Origin: an uncultured Paraprevotella sp.
GTDB lineage: Bacteria; Bacteroidota; Bacteroidia; Bacteroidales; Bacteroidaceae
Length of the DNA: 64,000 nucleotides
NCBI GenBank assembly: GCA_944321525.1
Contig: CALULQ010000003.1
Coordinates: 62,001 to 126,000, forward strand
Direction of reading: 5' to 3'
Numbering within the stretch: position 1 is the stretch's first letter; each line of letters begins with the position of its first letter. The position numbers and the translations under genes are program-made. The notes below the pieces were generated by a model. That model searched no databases and was not told where the DNA came from. It worked only from the letters and a program-made list of their open reading frames with translations. Below are positions 26,535 through 34,072 of the stretch, piece by piece.

Positions 26535-26744
26535 GAAAAATGTGATTAATGAAGAATGATAATGTAAATCGTACGTGTTTTGTTTCTTTCGGTTGGGAGA
26601 CTCCGGCGCGCTGCCGACGGCACAAGTGCCTGCTGTTTCGCGGCGATAGCTACCCCTTTTAACTTTTCTTGCGTAAAATTAAACATTCGGCAAAAGTCTT
26701 AAATGGCGTTTTTGGCTTTTCGTGTGACATTTTTGGCCAGTAAT
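26535..26744. other. Upstream region of the lipoprotein run, no gene seen
   Basis: About 210 bases between the first lipoprotein gene and the long direct repeat. I see no gene and no clear TAnnTTTG site facing left. The promoter for the four lipoproteins probably lies here but is not identified. Confidence 0.4.
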
Positions 26745-27285
26745 CGTAATATCTTGTTTCAGAGTTGTTTCTGCAAGGCATTTTTGGCGCTGTCGCAAAA
26801 CGGACATGCGCTTCCTGTGGCCGGAGGAGCGGAGGGGCGGGTGTGGAACGGATGCCGGGGAGAGGGTTCGTCACGGAAACGGAGCGGGACAGGTGGTTGG
26901 TTCCCAATGGGGCGTGCGGCTGGTTAGGGGTGATTGGGCGTTTCCAGTGGCCGCCAAGCAGGGAACGGGTTTGTGTCCTGATTCTTTTTGTGCGGCGGAT
27001 AAGGCGCGCGGCCCCTTTGTCCCGACGGCTGTCCTCGACGGGGGAGTGCCGCGGGGCGGAAAACGGGGGAATGCGTTGCGGAGTGTTGGATTGTACTTTC
27101 TGCGAAGTACTCGAGTACTGTGCGGCAAGTACTCGAGTGCTCTCCGCAAAGTACAGCGGCGTGCTGCAGGCGGCATGGCTCCGTGCTGTCGGCGGCGCAC
27201 CTGCGGAATGAGCGGAAAAAAAGCGCGCATTCACGGCCATCGCGCCGGACGGTCGTAAATGCGCGCTTTCGCTTTGGCTTGTTTT
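26745..27285. repeat. Left copy of the ~541-bp direct repeat flanking the CRISPR-Cas locus
   Basis: Aligned base by base with 39707-40246. The offset is 12962 for almost the whole length, with a single 1-nt indel in an A run near the end and roughly 15 mismatches, so identity is about 97%. Both copies are in the same orientation. The copy contains the palindrome AGTACTCGAGTACT at 27106-27119 and ends in a hairpin with a T tail on the reverse strand. Open frames exist on both strands but look like by-products of high GC. No transposase is present. Confidence 0.92.
27214..27269 (-). terminator. Intrinsic terminator for leftward (array) transcription
   Basis: 19-nt arms (27220-27238 and 27251-27269, two mismatches), followed on the reverse strand by seven T residues. 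It is the right end of the left flanking repeat and lies 42 nt beyond the last CRISPR repeat, so it would end the pre-crRNA. Confidence 0.75.
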
Positions 27286-27310
27286 AGTATTTTAGACCAA
27301 GTCGTATTTG

Positions 27311-28747
27311 ATCTTAATCCTTGTTTTAATGGAAGAACCATAATGGTCAGCAAACGCTGGAGACTGCGGCGCGGCAAACGCTGGGTTTTAATCCTTATTC
27401 TAATGGAGGACCATAATGGGCCAGGATATGATGAACCTATGTTCATGCTCTGTGAGTCTTAATCCTTATTTTAATGGAAATACCACAATGAGGGCCACCA
27501 ACACGGGCGACTGGTCCGCTGCCACCAAGTCTTAATCCTTATTCTAATGGAAGTACCACAATGGGGCTATACAACTATGGCAACTATCAATGCTAAAGTG
27601 TCTTAATCCTTATTCTAATGGAAGTACCACAATGGGAAGCTGAAGATGTTCTTGTTGATTGGCTTGATGCTAGTCTTAATCCTTATTCTAATGGAAGTAC
27701 CACAATGGGAGTAAAAACAATCAATTCTATCTGTTAGACAAGATTGGGTCTTAATCCTTATTCTAATGGAAGTACCACAATGGGAGCTTCAAATGAAGAG
27801 CCAGATAGTGAAGTTCTATTACGTCTTAATCCTTATTCTAATGGAAGTACCACAATGGGTGTTCTATTTTGCTACAGAGACTACTCTGGGCTATGTGTCT
27901 TAATCCTTATTCTAATGGAAGTACCACAATGGGTGGCAAGCACTATGATAGTGTGGCTAAAGCATGTGCTGGTCTTAATCCTTATTCTAATGGAAGTACC
28001 ACAATGGGCTATGGGAAGACTGATGGTATAGAGGATAAAACCAAGGTCTTAATCCTTATTCTAATGGAAGTACCACAATGGGATATGGCAACAATAAGTG
28101 TCAAAGTGGTGAGTGTTCGGTCTTAATCCTTATTCTAATGGAAGTACCACAATGGGTCTAACAACTATCAAATTAATCGCCTTGATGTAGAAGTGTCTTA
28201 ATCCTTATTCTAATGGAAGTACCACAATGGGTTTAGTAATTTAAAGGTTTATGGTGGTAAGTGGTCCGGTCTTAATCCTTATTCTAATGGAAGTACCACA
28301 ATGGGAAGTGAAGACTCCGGGCTACGAAGAGCCCATGTTCAGTCTTAATCCTTATTCTAATGGAAGTACCACAATGGGACTCCTGCTCTTGATGAGTGTT
28401 GGGCCATGAAGGTAGATGTCTTAATCCTTATTCTAATGGAAGTACCACAATGGGGGCTATGTTCCATCAGCCTTAGGTCAGAAGATGGCCAAGTCTTAAT
28501 CCTTATTCTAATGGAAGTACCACAATGGGTCCAAAGAAAATGAAAAAATATAATCCAGACAACTGTCTTAATCCTTATTCTAATGGAAGTACCACAATGG
28601 GGGAATCGAAACGCTTGTATTACACAACGAGCTGGCAGCGTCTTAATCCTTATTCTAATGGAAGTACCACAATGGGGGAATCGAAACGCTTGTATTACAC
28701 AACGAGCTGGGTCTTAATCCTTATTCTAATGGAAGTACCACAATGGG
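27311..28747 (-). CRISPR. Type III-A CRISPR array, 20 repeats, 19 spacers
   Basis: The 37-bp repeat begins GTCTTAATCCTTATTCTAAT and ends ACCACAATGGG on the + strand. Spacers are 34-39 nt. Repeats start at 27311, 27385, 27456, 27529, 27600, 27673, 27748, 27823, 27897, 27972, 28046, 28120, 28195, 28269, 28342, 28418, 28493, 28565, 28640 and 28711. The three leftmost are degenerate (27385 is 36 nt) and the rest are identical, so the left end is the old, leader-distal end. Transcription is leftward: the leader promoter is on the right, and the reverse-strand repeat ends ATTAAGAC, close to the usual 8-nt type III crRNA tag. The repeat has little inverted symmetry. The rightmost two spacers share 34 nt. 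Confidence 0.97.
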
Positions 28748-28941
28748 AGTAACCCATCTATACGCTTATACATCAACCCAAAATAATCGGGAAAGACTGG
28801 ATTTCCCTTGTCCCGGCCTAAAAAACAGGCCTTCTTTAAGGCGGCGCAAAGGTACTCATTTGTTTCATTATGTCAAAGACCAATTCCGTTATATAACTTT
28901 AAAATATTGAATGGGAAAACATGCTAAAGGCACAATTCCCT
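28748..28941 (-). promoter_or_regulatory. CRISPR leader
   Basis: 194 bp between the newest repeat and the cas2 stop, AT-rich. It contains the array promoter and a small hairpin (GGCCT 28815-28819 / AGGCC 28827-28831). Being next to the identical repeats and the duplicated newest spacers, it is the expected site of spacer insertion. Confidence 0.8.
28847..28877 (-). promoter_or_regulatory. CRISPR array promoter (full Bacteroidetes consensus)
   Basis: On the reverse strand TTTG (28877-28874) is followed by exactly 19 nt and TACCTTTG (28854-28847). This matches TTTG-N19-TAnnTTTG without deviation. The start of transcription would be about 90-100 nt before the first repeat. Confidence 0.8.
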
Positions 28942-29424
28942 TCAGAAGAAAATCGTATTCTTGTTATGCAAGATGATGTCCAACTCAATCTTTTGCCCAA
29001 TAATCCGCATGGAGCGCAGATAGTCCGTAGAAATGGGCACAATCAATATGCTATCCTTGTTTTCGTAGGCAGCCTGCACTTGGGTCAAATCGTTCCGTAT
29101 CGTTTCATAATCGGCCGTGGACAAGTCTGCCAGAAAAATGGAGCGTTGTATCCGGGTGCACCCCTTCCGCAACAAGTATTTAGCAACCAAAGCCCTCACT
29201 TTGTTGCTTCCGATATCATACATTACAAAAAACAACATATTAGTAGCCGGTCTGTCCGGGCGATAAATGATTCCTAAAGCTCTTTTAACTCGCTCTTCCA
29301 ACGTGGGCAAATCGTCCATGTCGTTACTCAACCGATTGGGAGCGGCAGAAGTCGAGATGCCGGCATGTACAAGCGCCTTCATCTTTTCGACAAAAGTCCA
29401 TTCTTTCTTGCTTTCCCTTTTCAT
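28942..29424 (-). CDS. cas2: Cas2 with 62-residue N-terminal extension
   Basis: Cas2 forms the central dimer of the Cas1-Cas2 spacer integrase. The Cas2 core begins at Met63 with NMLFFVMYDIGSNKVRALVAKYLLRKGCTRIQRSIFLADLS (ferredoxin-like fold, Asp70) and ends with ILIVPISTDYLRSM. Typical Cas2 is about 90-100 aa; this is 160. The first 62 residues (WTFVEKMKALVHAGIST, LEERVKRALGIIY) are helical-looking and match nothing I know. The upstream start at 29424 is favoured because it lies 3 nt after the CAPP stop, the same spacing as cas1-CAPP. Met63 alone would also give a normal Cas2. Confidence 0.9.
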   Translation of the reverse strand: MKRESKKEWTFVEKMKALVHAGISTSAAPNRLSNDMDDLPTLEERVKRALGIIYRPDRPATNMLFFVMYDIGSNKVRALVAKYLLRKGCTRIQRSIFLADLSTADYETIRNDLTQVQAAYENKDSILIVPISTDYLRSMRIIGQKIELDIILHNKNTIFF

Positions 29425-29427
29425 AAG

Positions 29428-30441
29428 CTATCTTTCACTTATATAGTTGGACACTAAATTCACCATCAGTTCATTCAATTCCTCGTTTGTCCCAGTTCGG
29501 GGAGAAGATACTACGGAAAATCCTTTTCTTCCGAAGAACAGATTCAGCTCCGCCTCCTTCAGTCCTAAGGCGAAACGCAGTTTCTTGCCGTATTGGATGT
29601 TTCTGACTTCGGTCACCGACACTCCTGTTTGCTCTATATATTGTACCAGGTCGTCTATTATGTCGTTCAACACCTGAGGGACGAATATGGGCTTTTGCTC
29701 CTTTTGCTTCTTCAGGCCAAGCAATCCGCGGATATGCTCCATGACTTGCCTGTCCGGTTCGGCTACCCGGGGCTTTTCGTCCTTCCGGCCTTCCTCGGAC
29801 ATCTGCAATAAGACCTCCTGTTCATGTTTCAGCCCGAACAAGCCTTCGGGGTCGTCCGCAGGCAAAAAAGACTGCATGTCCACCGCCTCGGCATCGGGGT
29901 TGTAATAAGCATGGGGATCCATACTGATGAAACAAGCCCTCGCCACATCACAGGTCTGACGGTCGACGACCTGCTGCAATCCGTATTGCCGGCAAAAACT
30001 CTGGAGGAACGACCTGTAGAACACAGAATAAAGGCCGCTGTCGTAACACCGTTCCCTTAACCTGAACATGACCTTCAGCCCGTCTTCGCCAGGAGAAAGG
30101 AAAGAAAGCACGACCCTGCTGTCGGCTTCGACCTTGCGCCTGAGCGCAGGCATGGATATTTGCTTGGCCGACACATGGTCTATGTCAAGAATGAAGTATT
30201 CCGCGTAAGCGAAATTGTCGGCCTTTCGGTAGGGAGGACTGAACATGGCACATACGAAATAGGGCAGCTGGCGTTTCAGTTGGGCGTATTGCTTGTCATC
30301 CAGTTCCCGTATAATACGCAGTTGCCTGATCTGCGAGGCTATGGCCGGCCGGGGATTCCGTATGGAATCGAACACATACTTGACCGTCACTTTCTGGAGG
30401 GCAACCGTATTGTTGGTTATGTTTGCACCGACTGATATCAT
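29428..30441 (-). CDS. CRISPR-associated primase-polymerase-like protein (CAPP candidate)
   Basis: A 337-aa protein lodged between cas1 and cas2 with 3-nt gaps on both sides. Residues about 30-190 resemble the BT4734/VirE-N group related to archaeo-eukaryotic primases: FILDIDHV (DxD, residues 86-88), FLSPGEDGLKVMFRL (motif II-like, 116-127) and CDVARACFISMDPHAYYNP with Asp175. CRISPR-associated primase-polymerases have been described beside cas1/cas2, often in type III loci. A role in making or extending prespacer DNA is inferred from that. The C-terminal third (residues 200-337), with a KKQKEQKP linker and a helical tail, is unassigned. Confidence 0.75.
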   Translation of the reverse strand: MISVGANITNNTVALQKVTVKYVFDSIRNPRPAIASQIRQLRIIRELDDKQYAQLKRQLPYFVCAMFSPPYRKADNFAYAEYFILDIDHVSAKQISMPALRRKVEADSRVVLSFLSPGEDGLKVMFRLRERCYDSGLYSVFYRSFLQSFCRQYGLQQVVDRQTCDVARACFISMDPHAYYNPDAEAVDMQSFLPADDPEGLFGLKHEQEVLLQMSEEGRKDEKPRVAEPDRQVMEHIRGLLGLKKQKEQKPIFVPQVLNDIIDDLVQYIEQTGVSVTEVRNIQYGKKLRFALGLKEAELNLFFGRKGFSVVSSPRTGTNEELNELMVNLVSNYISER

Positions 30442-30444
30442 AAG

Positions 30445-31425
30445 CTAAAGGTATTTTTTCCACATTTGCGCCAAATCCTGCGCATAAAGAAAGATTTGCT
30501 GAATCCTGCTCCGGGAAACACCCCTGAGGGAGATCACCTCTGCCAGATAGTCGTTCAGCGATTGTATCATCACCCTGCGGCCGAGCGTCTCCAGCCAATA
30601 CGAACCATCTTCCCGAACGGAATAATACTCGTCGGTAATCGCCCGCTGCATCAGCAGAGAGCAAACCACATAGTCCACCCAAACCCGATAAAGCTCGATG
30701 ACATCGTAGACCAATACCGGGCGATTGTAATCATCCCGATGCATAATTCCCACATAGGGGTCTATGCCCACCTTTATCAGGATTCCCTCTATCTTGCCAT
30801 ACAGCATGCCATAGCCATAGTTCAGCATGGCATTGGGAACATCGGTGGCAGGATGCTGGCTCCGCAAGGCAAAACGGTATTCTTCCGGAAGAAACAGGTT
30901 CAAAGCGTCGAAATAGATCTTGGAAGCCACGCCTTCCCAACCACGCAAGGCGGGCGCCACATCGGAGACGACTTCACCGTCAATCTGCCGGACCTTGTTC
31001 CGGTAATCCTCCAGCCTGCAGATGGCTTTCTTTATGCTTCGTTCTGTCTTGGAATCCTTAGCAAGCATCATCAGGAGCAGGGCTTGCTGGTTCTCAATCT
31101 TGCGAAGGATGATGCCCTTGATCCAACCGACAGCATCGTGCGAGAGCGAGAATGCCAACTGCCCTTTCCGGATGGTGGAAACCGAACCGTATTTAGGGCT
31201 CCAGATTCGGCCGATGGGCTGCCCGCCCTTGTCCATGAAAAGCACCTCTATTTCCCTTTCAATGGCCAACATGACGGCATCGCTGGTAATCTGCGCGCCG
31301 CGGCTAATCTGAATGGACGTGATTCCCGCGGCGGGAATGCGCTGCCTGCCATCCTTGGTGGTGATGACAAAGCCTTCATTGTCGCGATTTAGAGAAGTGC
31401 CGAATGTATTTAAGACCAATTCCAT
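30445..31425 (-). CDS. cas1: Cas1 integrase
   Basis: Catalyses spacer integration with Cas2. 326 aa, full length, with an N-terminal beta domain (VLNTFGTSLNRDNEGFVI) and the helical catalytic domain. The metal ligands are present: Glu164 in GWEGVASKIYF, His229 in GIMHRDDYNRP, Asp241 and Glu244 in VLVYDVIELYR. It is neither fused to a reverse transcriptase nor split. Followed 3 nt later by the CAPP gene and preceded by 34 nt to the small unknown protein. Adaptation should be functional. Confidence 0.96.
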   Translation of the reverse strand: MELVLNTFGTSLNRDNEGFVITTKDGRQRIPAAGITSIQISRGAQITSDAVMLAIEREIEVLFMDKGGQPIGRIWSPKYGSVSTIRKGQLAFSLSHDAVGWIKGIILRKIENQQALLLMMLAKDSKTERSIKKAICRLEDYRNKVRQIDGEVVSDVAPALRGWEGVASKIYFDALNLFLPEEYRFALRSQHPATDVPNAMLNYGYGMLYGKIEGILIKVGIDPYVGIMHRDDYNRPVLVYDVIELYRVWVDYVVCSLLMQRAITDEYYSVREDGSYWLETLGRRVMIQSLNDYLAEVISLRGVSRSRIQQIFLYAQDLAQMWKKYL

Positions 31426-31459
31426 AAGCTTCTGCTTTTACGATTTTAAGATCAGCGTT

Positions 31460-31816
31460 TCACTCATATTTCCTGAAGCGGACGAAACAGAAATAGGCTT
31501 CCTTGTAGCCATTCTCCTCCCTCACTTTCCTTTCAGACGTGGATGCCACACACGTAAACCCGGCCTTACGAAGTTCATTCACCAAGGCAAATGAGAAACA
31601 CATCTCTCCCATGATGTGCAACACATCCCTTTCGGGACGATACCGCCCGACAATGGCTTGCATGAATCGCAGGACCAATGCGGAGATATATGCCTCGTCT
31701 ACCTCGGGCGGAATGTCGGGAAAAGGCATGTCGACGATTTTCCCATACAGGTTTGCCGCGTCCAGCTGGCTTTTCTCCCAGCAATTTGACGGATGATTGG
31801 AAATGTTGATAAACAT
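31460..31816 (-). CDS. Small alpha/beta protein between card1 and cas1, unknown (possible ring-nuclease-like)
   Basis: 118 aa with no family I can name firmly. It starts MFINISNHPSNCWEKSQLDAA, then YGKIVDMPFPDIPPEVDE and VLHIMGEMCFSFALVNELRKAGFTCVASTSER. This is a compact Rossmann-like beta/alpha pattern with a central Gly-Glu-Met loop. The size and the loop before a helix recall the small CARF-derived ring nucleases (Csx15/16/20 types), but that is only an analogy. It sits 10 nt after card1 and 34 nt before cas1, so it is co-transcribed with the CRISPR genes. Confidence 0.6.
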   Translation of the reverse strand: MFINISNHPSNCWEKSQLDAANLYGKIVDMPFPDIPPEVDEAYISALVLRFMQAIVGRYRPERDVLHIMGEMCFSFALVNELRKAGFTCVASTSERKVREENGYKEAYFCFVRFRKYE

Positions 31817-31826
31817 AAGCAGCGAA

Positions 31827-32936
31827 TTAATCTTTAGCCGCGTTCCGAATCTCTTTCATGAAGGCGTCCAGGTCCAAGACATCCTCACGGCTCTTATAAT
31901 CAATTCCCATATTCTTGGCTGTCCTTTTAAGCTTCTCATCATTGACGGCCAAAGAGACTATGAAAGTCTTGGCCGAAAGCCCCAGCACCGCTTCTTTGAT
32001 GGCTGTCGCCTTGTAAACCGTTTCATTAAACATTCGCTCACCAACGATGCCGGTCTTGCACTCAATGACAAACAACTTGTTCCCGGAAGTGAATACCACA
32101 TCCAAATCATTCTGGTTATGCTTTTCCGTCCCTTGTATCAAGACTCCCAAGCATATATCCTGCGGATGTATATATTCCTCAATCTTGTGAAACATATACT
32201 CTTCAAACCAACCGCCTGTAAGGTAACAAATTTCTGCTTTGTTCAGGATGCCCTTACTCATGGCCGGAAAGTGAATGTCATCGACAAATGCGGCCAATCC
32301 TCTTATAGAAGGATATTTCTCTGTTCCCTCACAAGTTTCGACCTCGCTAATATTGATTTGCTTCTTGTTCCGATATGCCCGCAATAAGTCGATTACCTTA
32401 AAATCCAATTCACCACGAATGAACTTGTCGAAAAAGGCTTCAGTATAAGATGCTTCTTCCATCACCTCCTTTTGAGAGTAGGTAATGTTGTAATTGGAAA
32501 GATATTCCCCCACACTAAGCCTGTATTTCAGGGTGACAGACTCATTTTGATTGGGAATGAGGATGCAATTCTTGGGAAGAGGAATATAAGCGAATTTACT
32601 GTTGTAACGCTCGAACACATGCTGGACCAACAGGCTCATGTATTTGGTTCCCCCGGTCAGGTTGACAAAATACTGCTTCTCATTAGACAGTTTCTCCAGA
32701 AGTCGCTTTTTCATATCATCCCATCTTTCTTCGCCTCCCGCGGGGAAAATAACACTGTCGGTTTCACAAGGGAAATGATAATCCAACGCCTTTATTATCC
32801 AACCAATCCGTTCCCTAAACTTTTCAGGACTGGAGGAAATAAACAACAGGCTATCACCCGGCAAAAACATTTCTTTAATGAACAGATAATTGGGTATTGT
32901 CTGTTCTGATACGATGCTGACAATTGTTTTAGACAT
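31827..32936 (-). CDS. card1: Card1/Can2-type CARF nuclease (cyclic oligoadenylate effector)
   Basis: A 369-aa type III ancillary effector. Residues 1-150 are a CARF domain with the ligand-loop motif VNLTGGTKYMS (residues 91-101). Residues 230-330 are a PD-(D/E)XK nuclease of the DUF1887 type: GGWFEEYMF (241-249), NDLDVVF (276-282) and FVIECKTG (289-296), giving Asp279, Glu292 and Lys294. Card1/Can2 proteins bind cA4 and cut nucleic acid. All catalytic marks are intact. It takes the place of Csm6, which is absent here. The gene lies 17 nt after csm5. Confidence 0.9.
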   Translation of the reverse strand: MSKTIVSIVSEQTIPNYLFIKEMFLPGDSLLFISSSPEKFRERIGWIIKALDYHFPCETDSVIFPAGGEERWDDMKKRLLEKLSNEKQYFVNLTGGTKYMSLLVQHVFERYNSKFAYIPLPKNCILIPNQNESVTLKYRLSVGEYLSNYNITYSQKEVMEEASYTEAFFDKFIRGELDFKVIDLLRAYRNKKQINISEVETCEGTEKYPSIRGLAAFVDDIHFPAMSKGILNKAEICYLTGGWFEEYMFHKIEEYIHPQDICLGVLIQGTEKHNQNDLDVVFTSGNKLFVIECKTGIVGERMFNETVYKATAIKEAVLGLSAKTFIVSLAVNDEKLKRTAKNMGIDYKSREDVLDLDAFMKEIRNAAKD

Positions 32937-32953
32937 AGTAGTATGACCTTTTA

Positions 32954-34072
32954 TTAGTTAATGATATGAGATAGTCTGACAAAACCCAAGATGTCGCTGT
33001 CTTCGTCCAATCTACGGGTCTTTGGAAAGACATACTTCTGATAATTATAATTTCTGGGCCTTGCTTTATTGATAATATCAGTGAAGTTTTCCAAGTCTTC
33101 ACACCAAGCGCCGGTTATAAACCTCCAGCCAGATCCGTGCCCGATTCGTAATACGCATTCTTCTCCTTCACGGCATTCACGGATTGCAGTCTGTATGTCG
33201 GTCAAGACATCAATATAGTCGTCTGCTCCTTCATAGCCATCGTCAGACTTTTGAGACCACAGCTCTATTTCATCCCTTATCAGTGACGAAGTATGTTCAT
33301 TTAATGTCTTAAATAATGCTGGCAGGGAACGCATACACTCAGGGAGGGCGCTCAATTTGCAGACCCCTTGCGCATTCTGATGGGCTTCCGTAGCCAATTT
33401 AAGCTGAAAGACAGATGAACATGAAGTGGCTATAGCTTCTACAAGTTGCGACATGTGCCCATCACGCAATTCATTCTTTTGCCTGATGTTCAGGTTTTCC
33501 ATCCGCGTGGATATCTCACAGTTTTTTCTGAAATAAGCGTCTCCCACGATGAGGAAACGGAAGATGTCGCTATTGGGTGAGGATCCAAAAAGTTCGGCTT
33601 CCACTTGCTTTGCAGAAAATTGCCCGCGAATCACCTTTGTTTCCACATCCTGCAAATCTCGAACCAGCCTAGCCAGAATAGCTGTTCGCAAGGCTCCTTT
33701 GATAGAACTTCCCGGAATATAAGGCAATCCCATCCCATTATGAATACATTCTTTCAGCGTGTCATTGGGCCTAACCTGTGAGAAACTCAGCACTTTTCGC
33801 TTGGCCAGATCCATCGGTTTCACTTCCCGCTTGTATTGTCTGACAAAATCCAGAGTGTTTAAGGCATGACGATCAATAGCAGCCACCCAATCACTAAGAT
33901 GTCCGACACCAATCAAATTCAAGACCTTTTGTGGATCTACAACATAATTATAAGTTTCGTTGGCATCCCTAACGGTTATAAAATCGCTACGGTTTTGCAG
34001 AAGGACGCCGTCACCGATATGTACAGGCGAAAGAGTCTCGATTTTTATCTGGTAAGTATTATTCTCGTTCAT
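32954..34072 (-). CDS. csm5: Csm5, type III-A RAMP subunit
   Basis: A 372-aa RAMP protein that caps the head end of the Csm complex near the crRNA 3' end. N-terminal IETLSPVHIGDGVLLQNRSDFI and the GLPYIPGSSIKGALRTAIL segment are typical of Csm5. The C-terminal RFLIVGDAYF and LRIGHGSGWRF complete the family pattern. It overlaps csm4 by 4 nt (ATGA-type coupling). Lower GC than the chromosomal genes. Confidence 0.93.
   Translation of the reverse strand: MNENNTYQIKIETLSPVHIGDGVLLQNRSDFITVRDANETYNYVVDPQKVLNLIGVGHLSDWVAAIDRHALNTLDFVRQYKREVKPMDLAKRKVLSFSQVRPNDTLKECIHNGMGLPYIPGSSIKGALRTAILARLVRDLQDVETKVIRGQFSAKQVEAELFGSSPNSDIFRFLIVGDAYFRKNCEISTRMENLNIRQKNELRDGHMSQLVEAIATSCSSVFQLKLATEAHQNAQGVCKLSALPECMRSLPALFKTLNEHTSSLIRDEIELWSQKSDDGYEGADDYIDVLTDIQTAIRECREGEECVLRIGHGSGWRFITGAWCEDLENFTDIINKARPRNYNYQKYVFPKTRRLDEDSDILGFVRLSHIIN

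Noticed and set aside
26590..26660. GC-rich structured leader upstream of the lipoprotein run, considered as a riboswitch
   Set aside because: No conserved cobalamin, TPP or SAM box could be recognised on either strand.
26659..27258. Long open frames on both strands of the left flanking repeat (and the equivalents at 39675-40286)
   Set aside because: They overlap each other on opposite strands, have Arg/Pro/Ser-rich composition, no start signals and no family match. The palindromic DNA explains them. A synonymous-rate test between the two copies would settle it.
27744..28752. Apparent + strand proteins with repeated LNPYSNGSTTMG units
   Set aside because: This is the CRISPR repeat translated; the spacing and identity are those of the array.
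30445..31425. Possibility of a Cas1-reverse transcriptase fusion
   Set aside because: Cas1 is 326 aa with normal ends, and no reverse-transcriptase motif (e.g. YxDD) occurs in it or in the adjacent genes.
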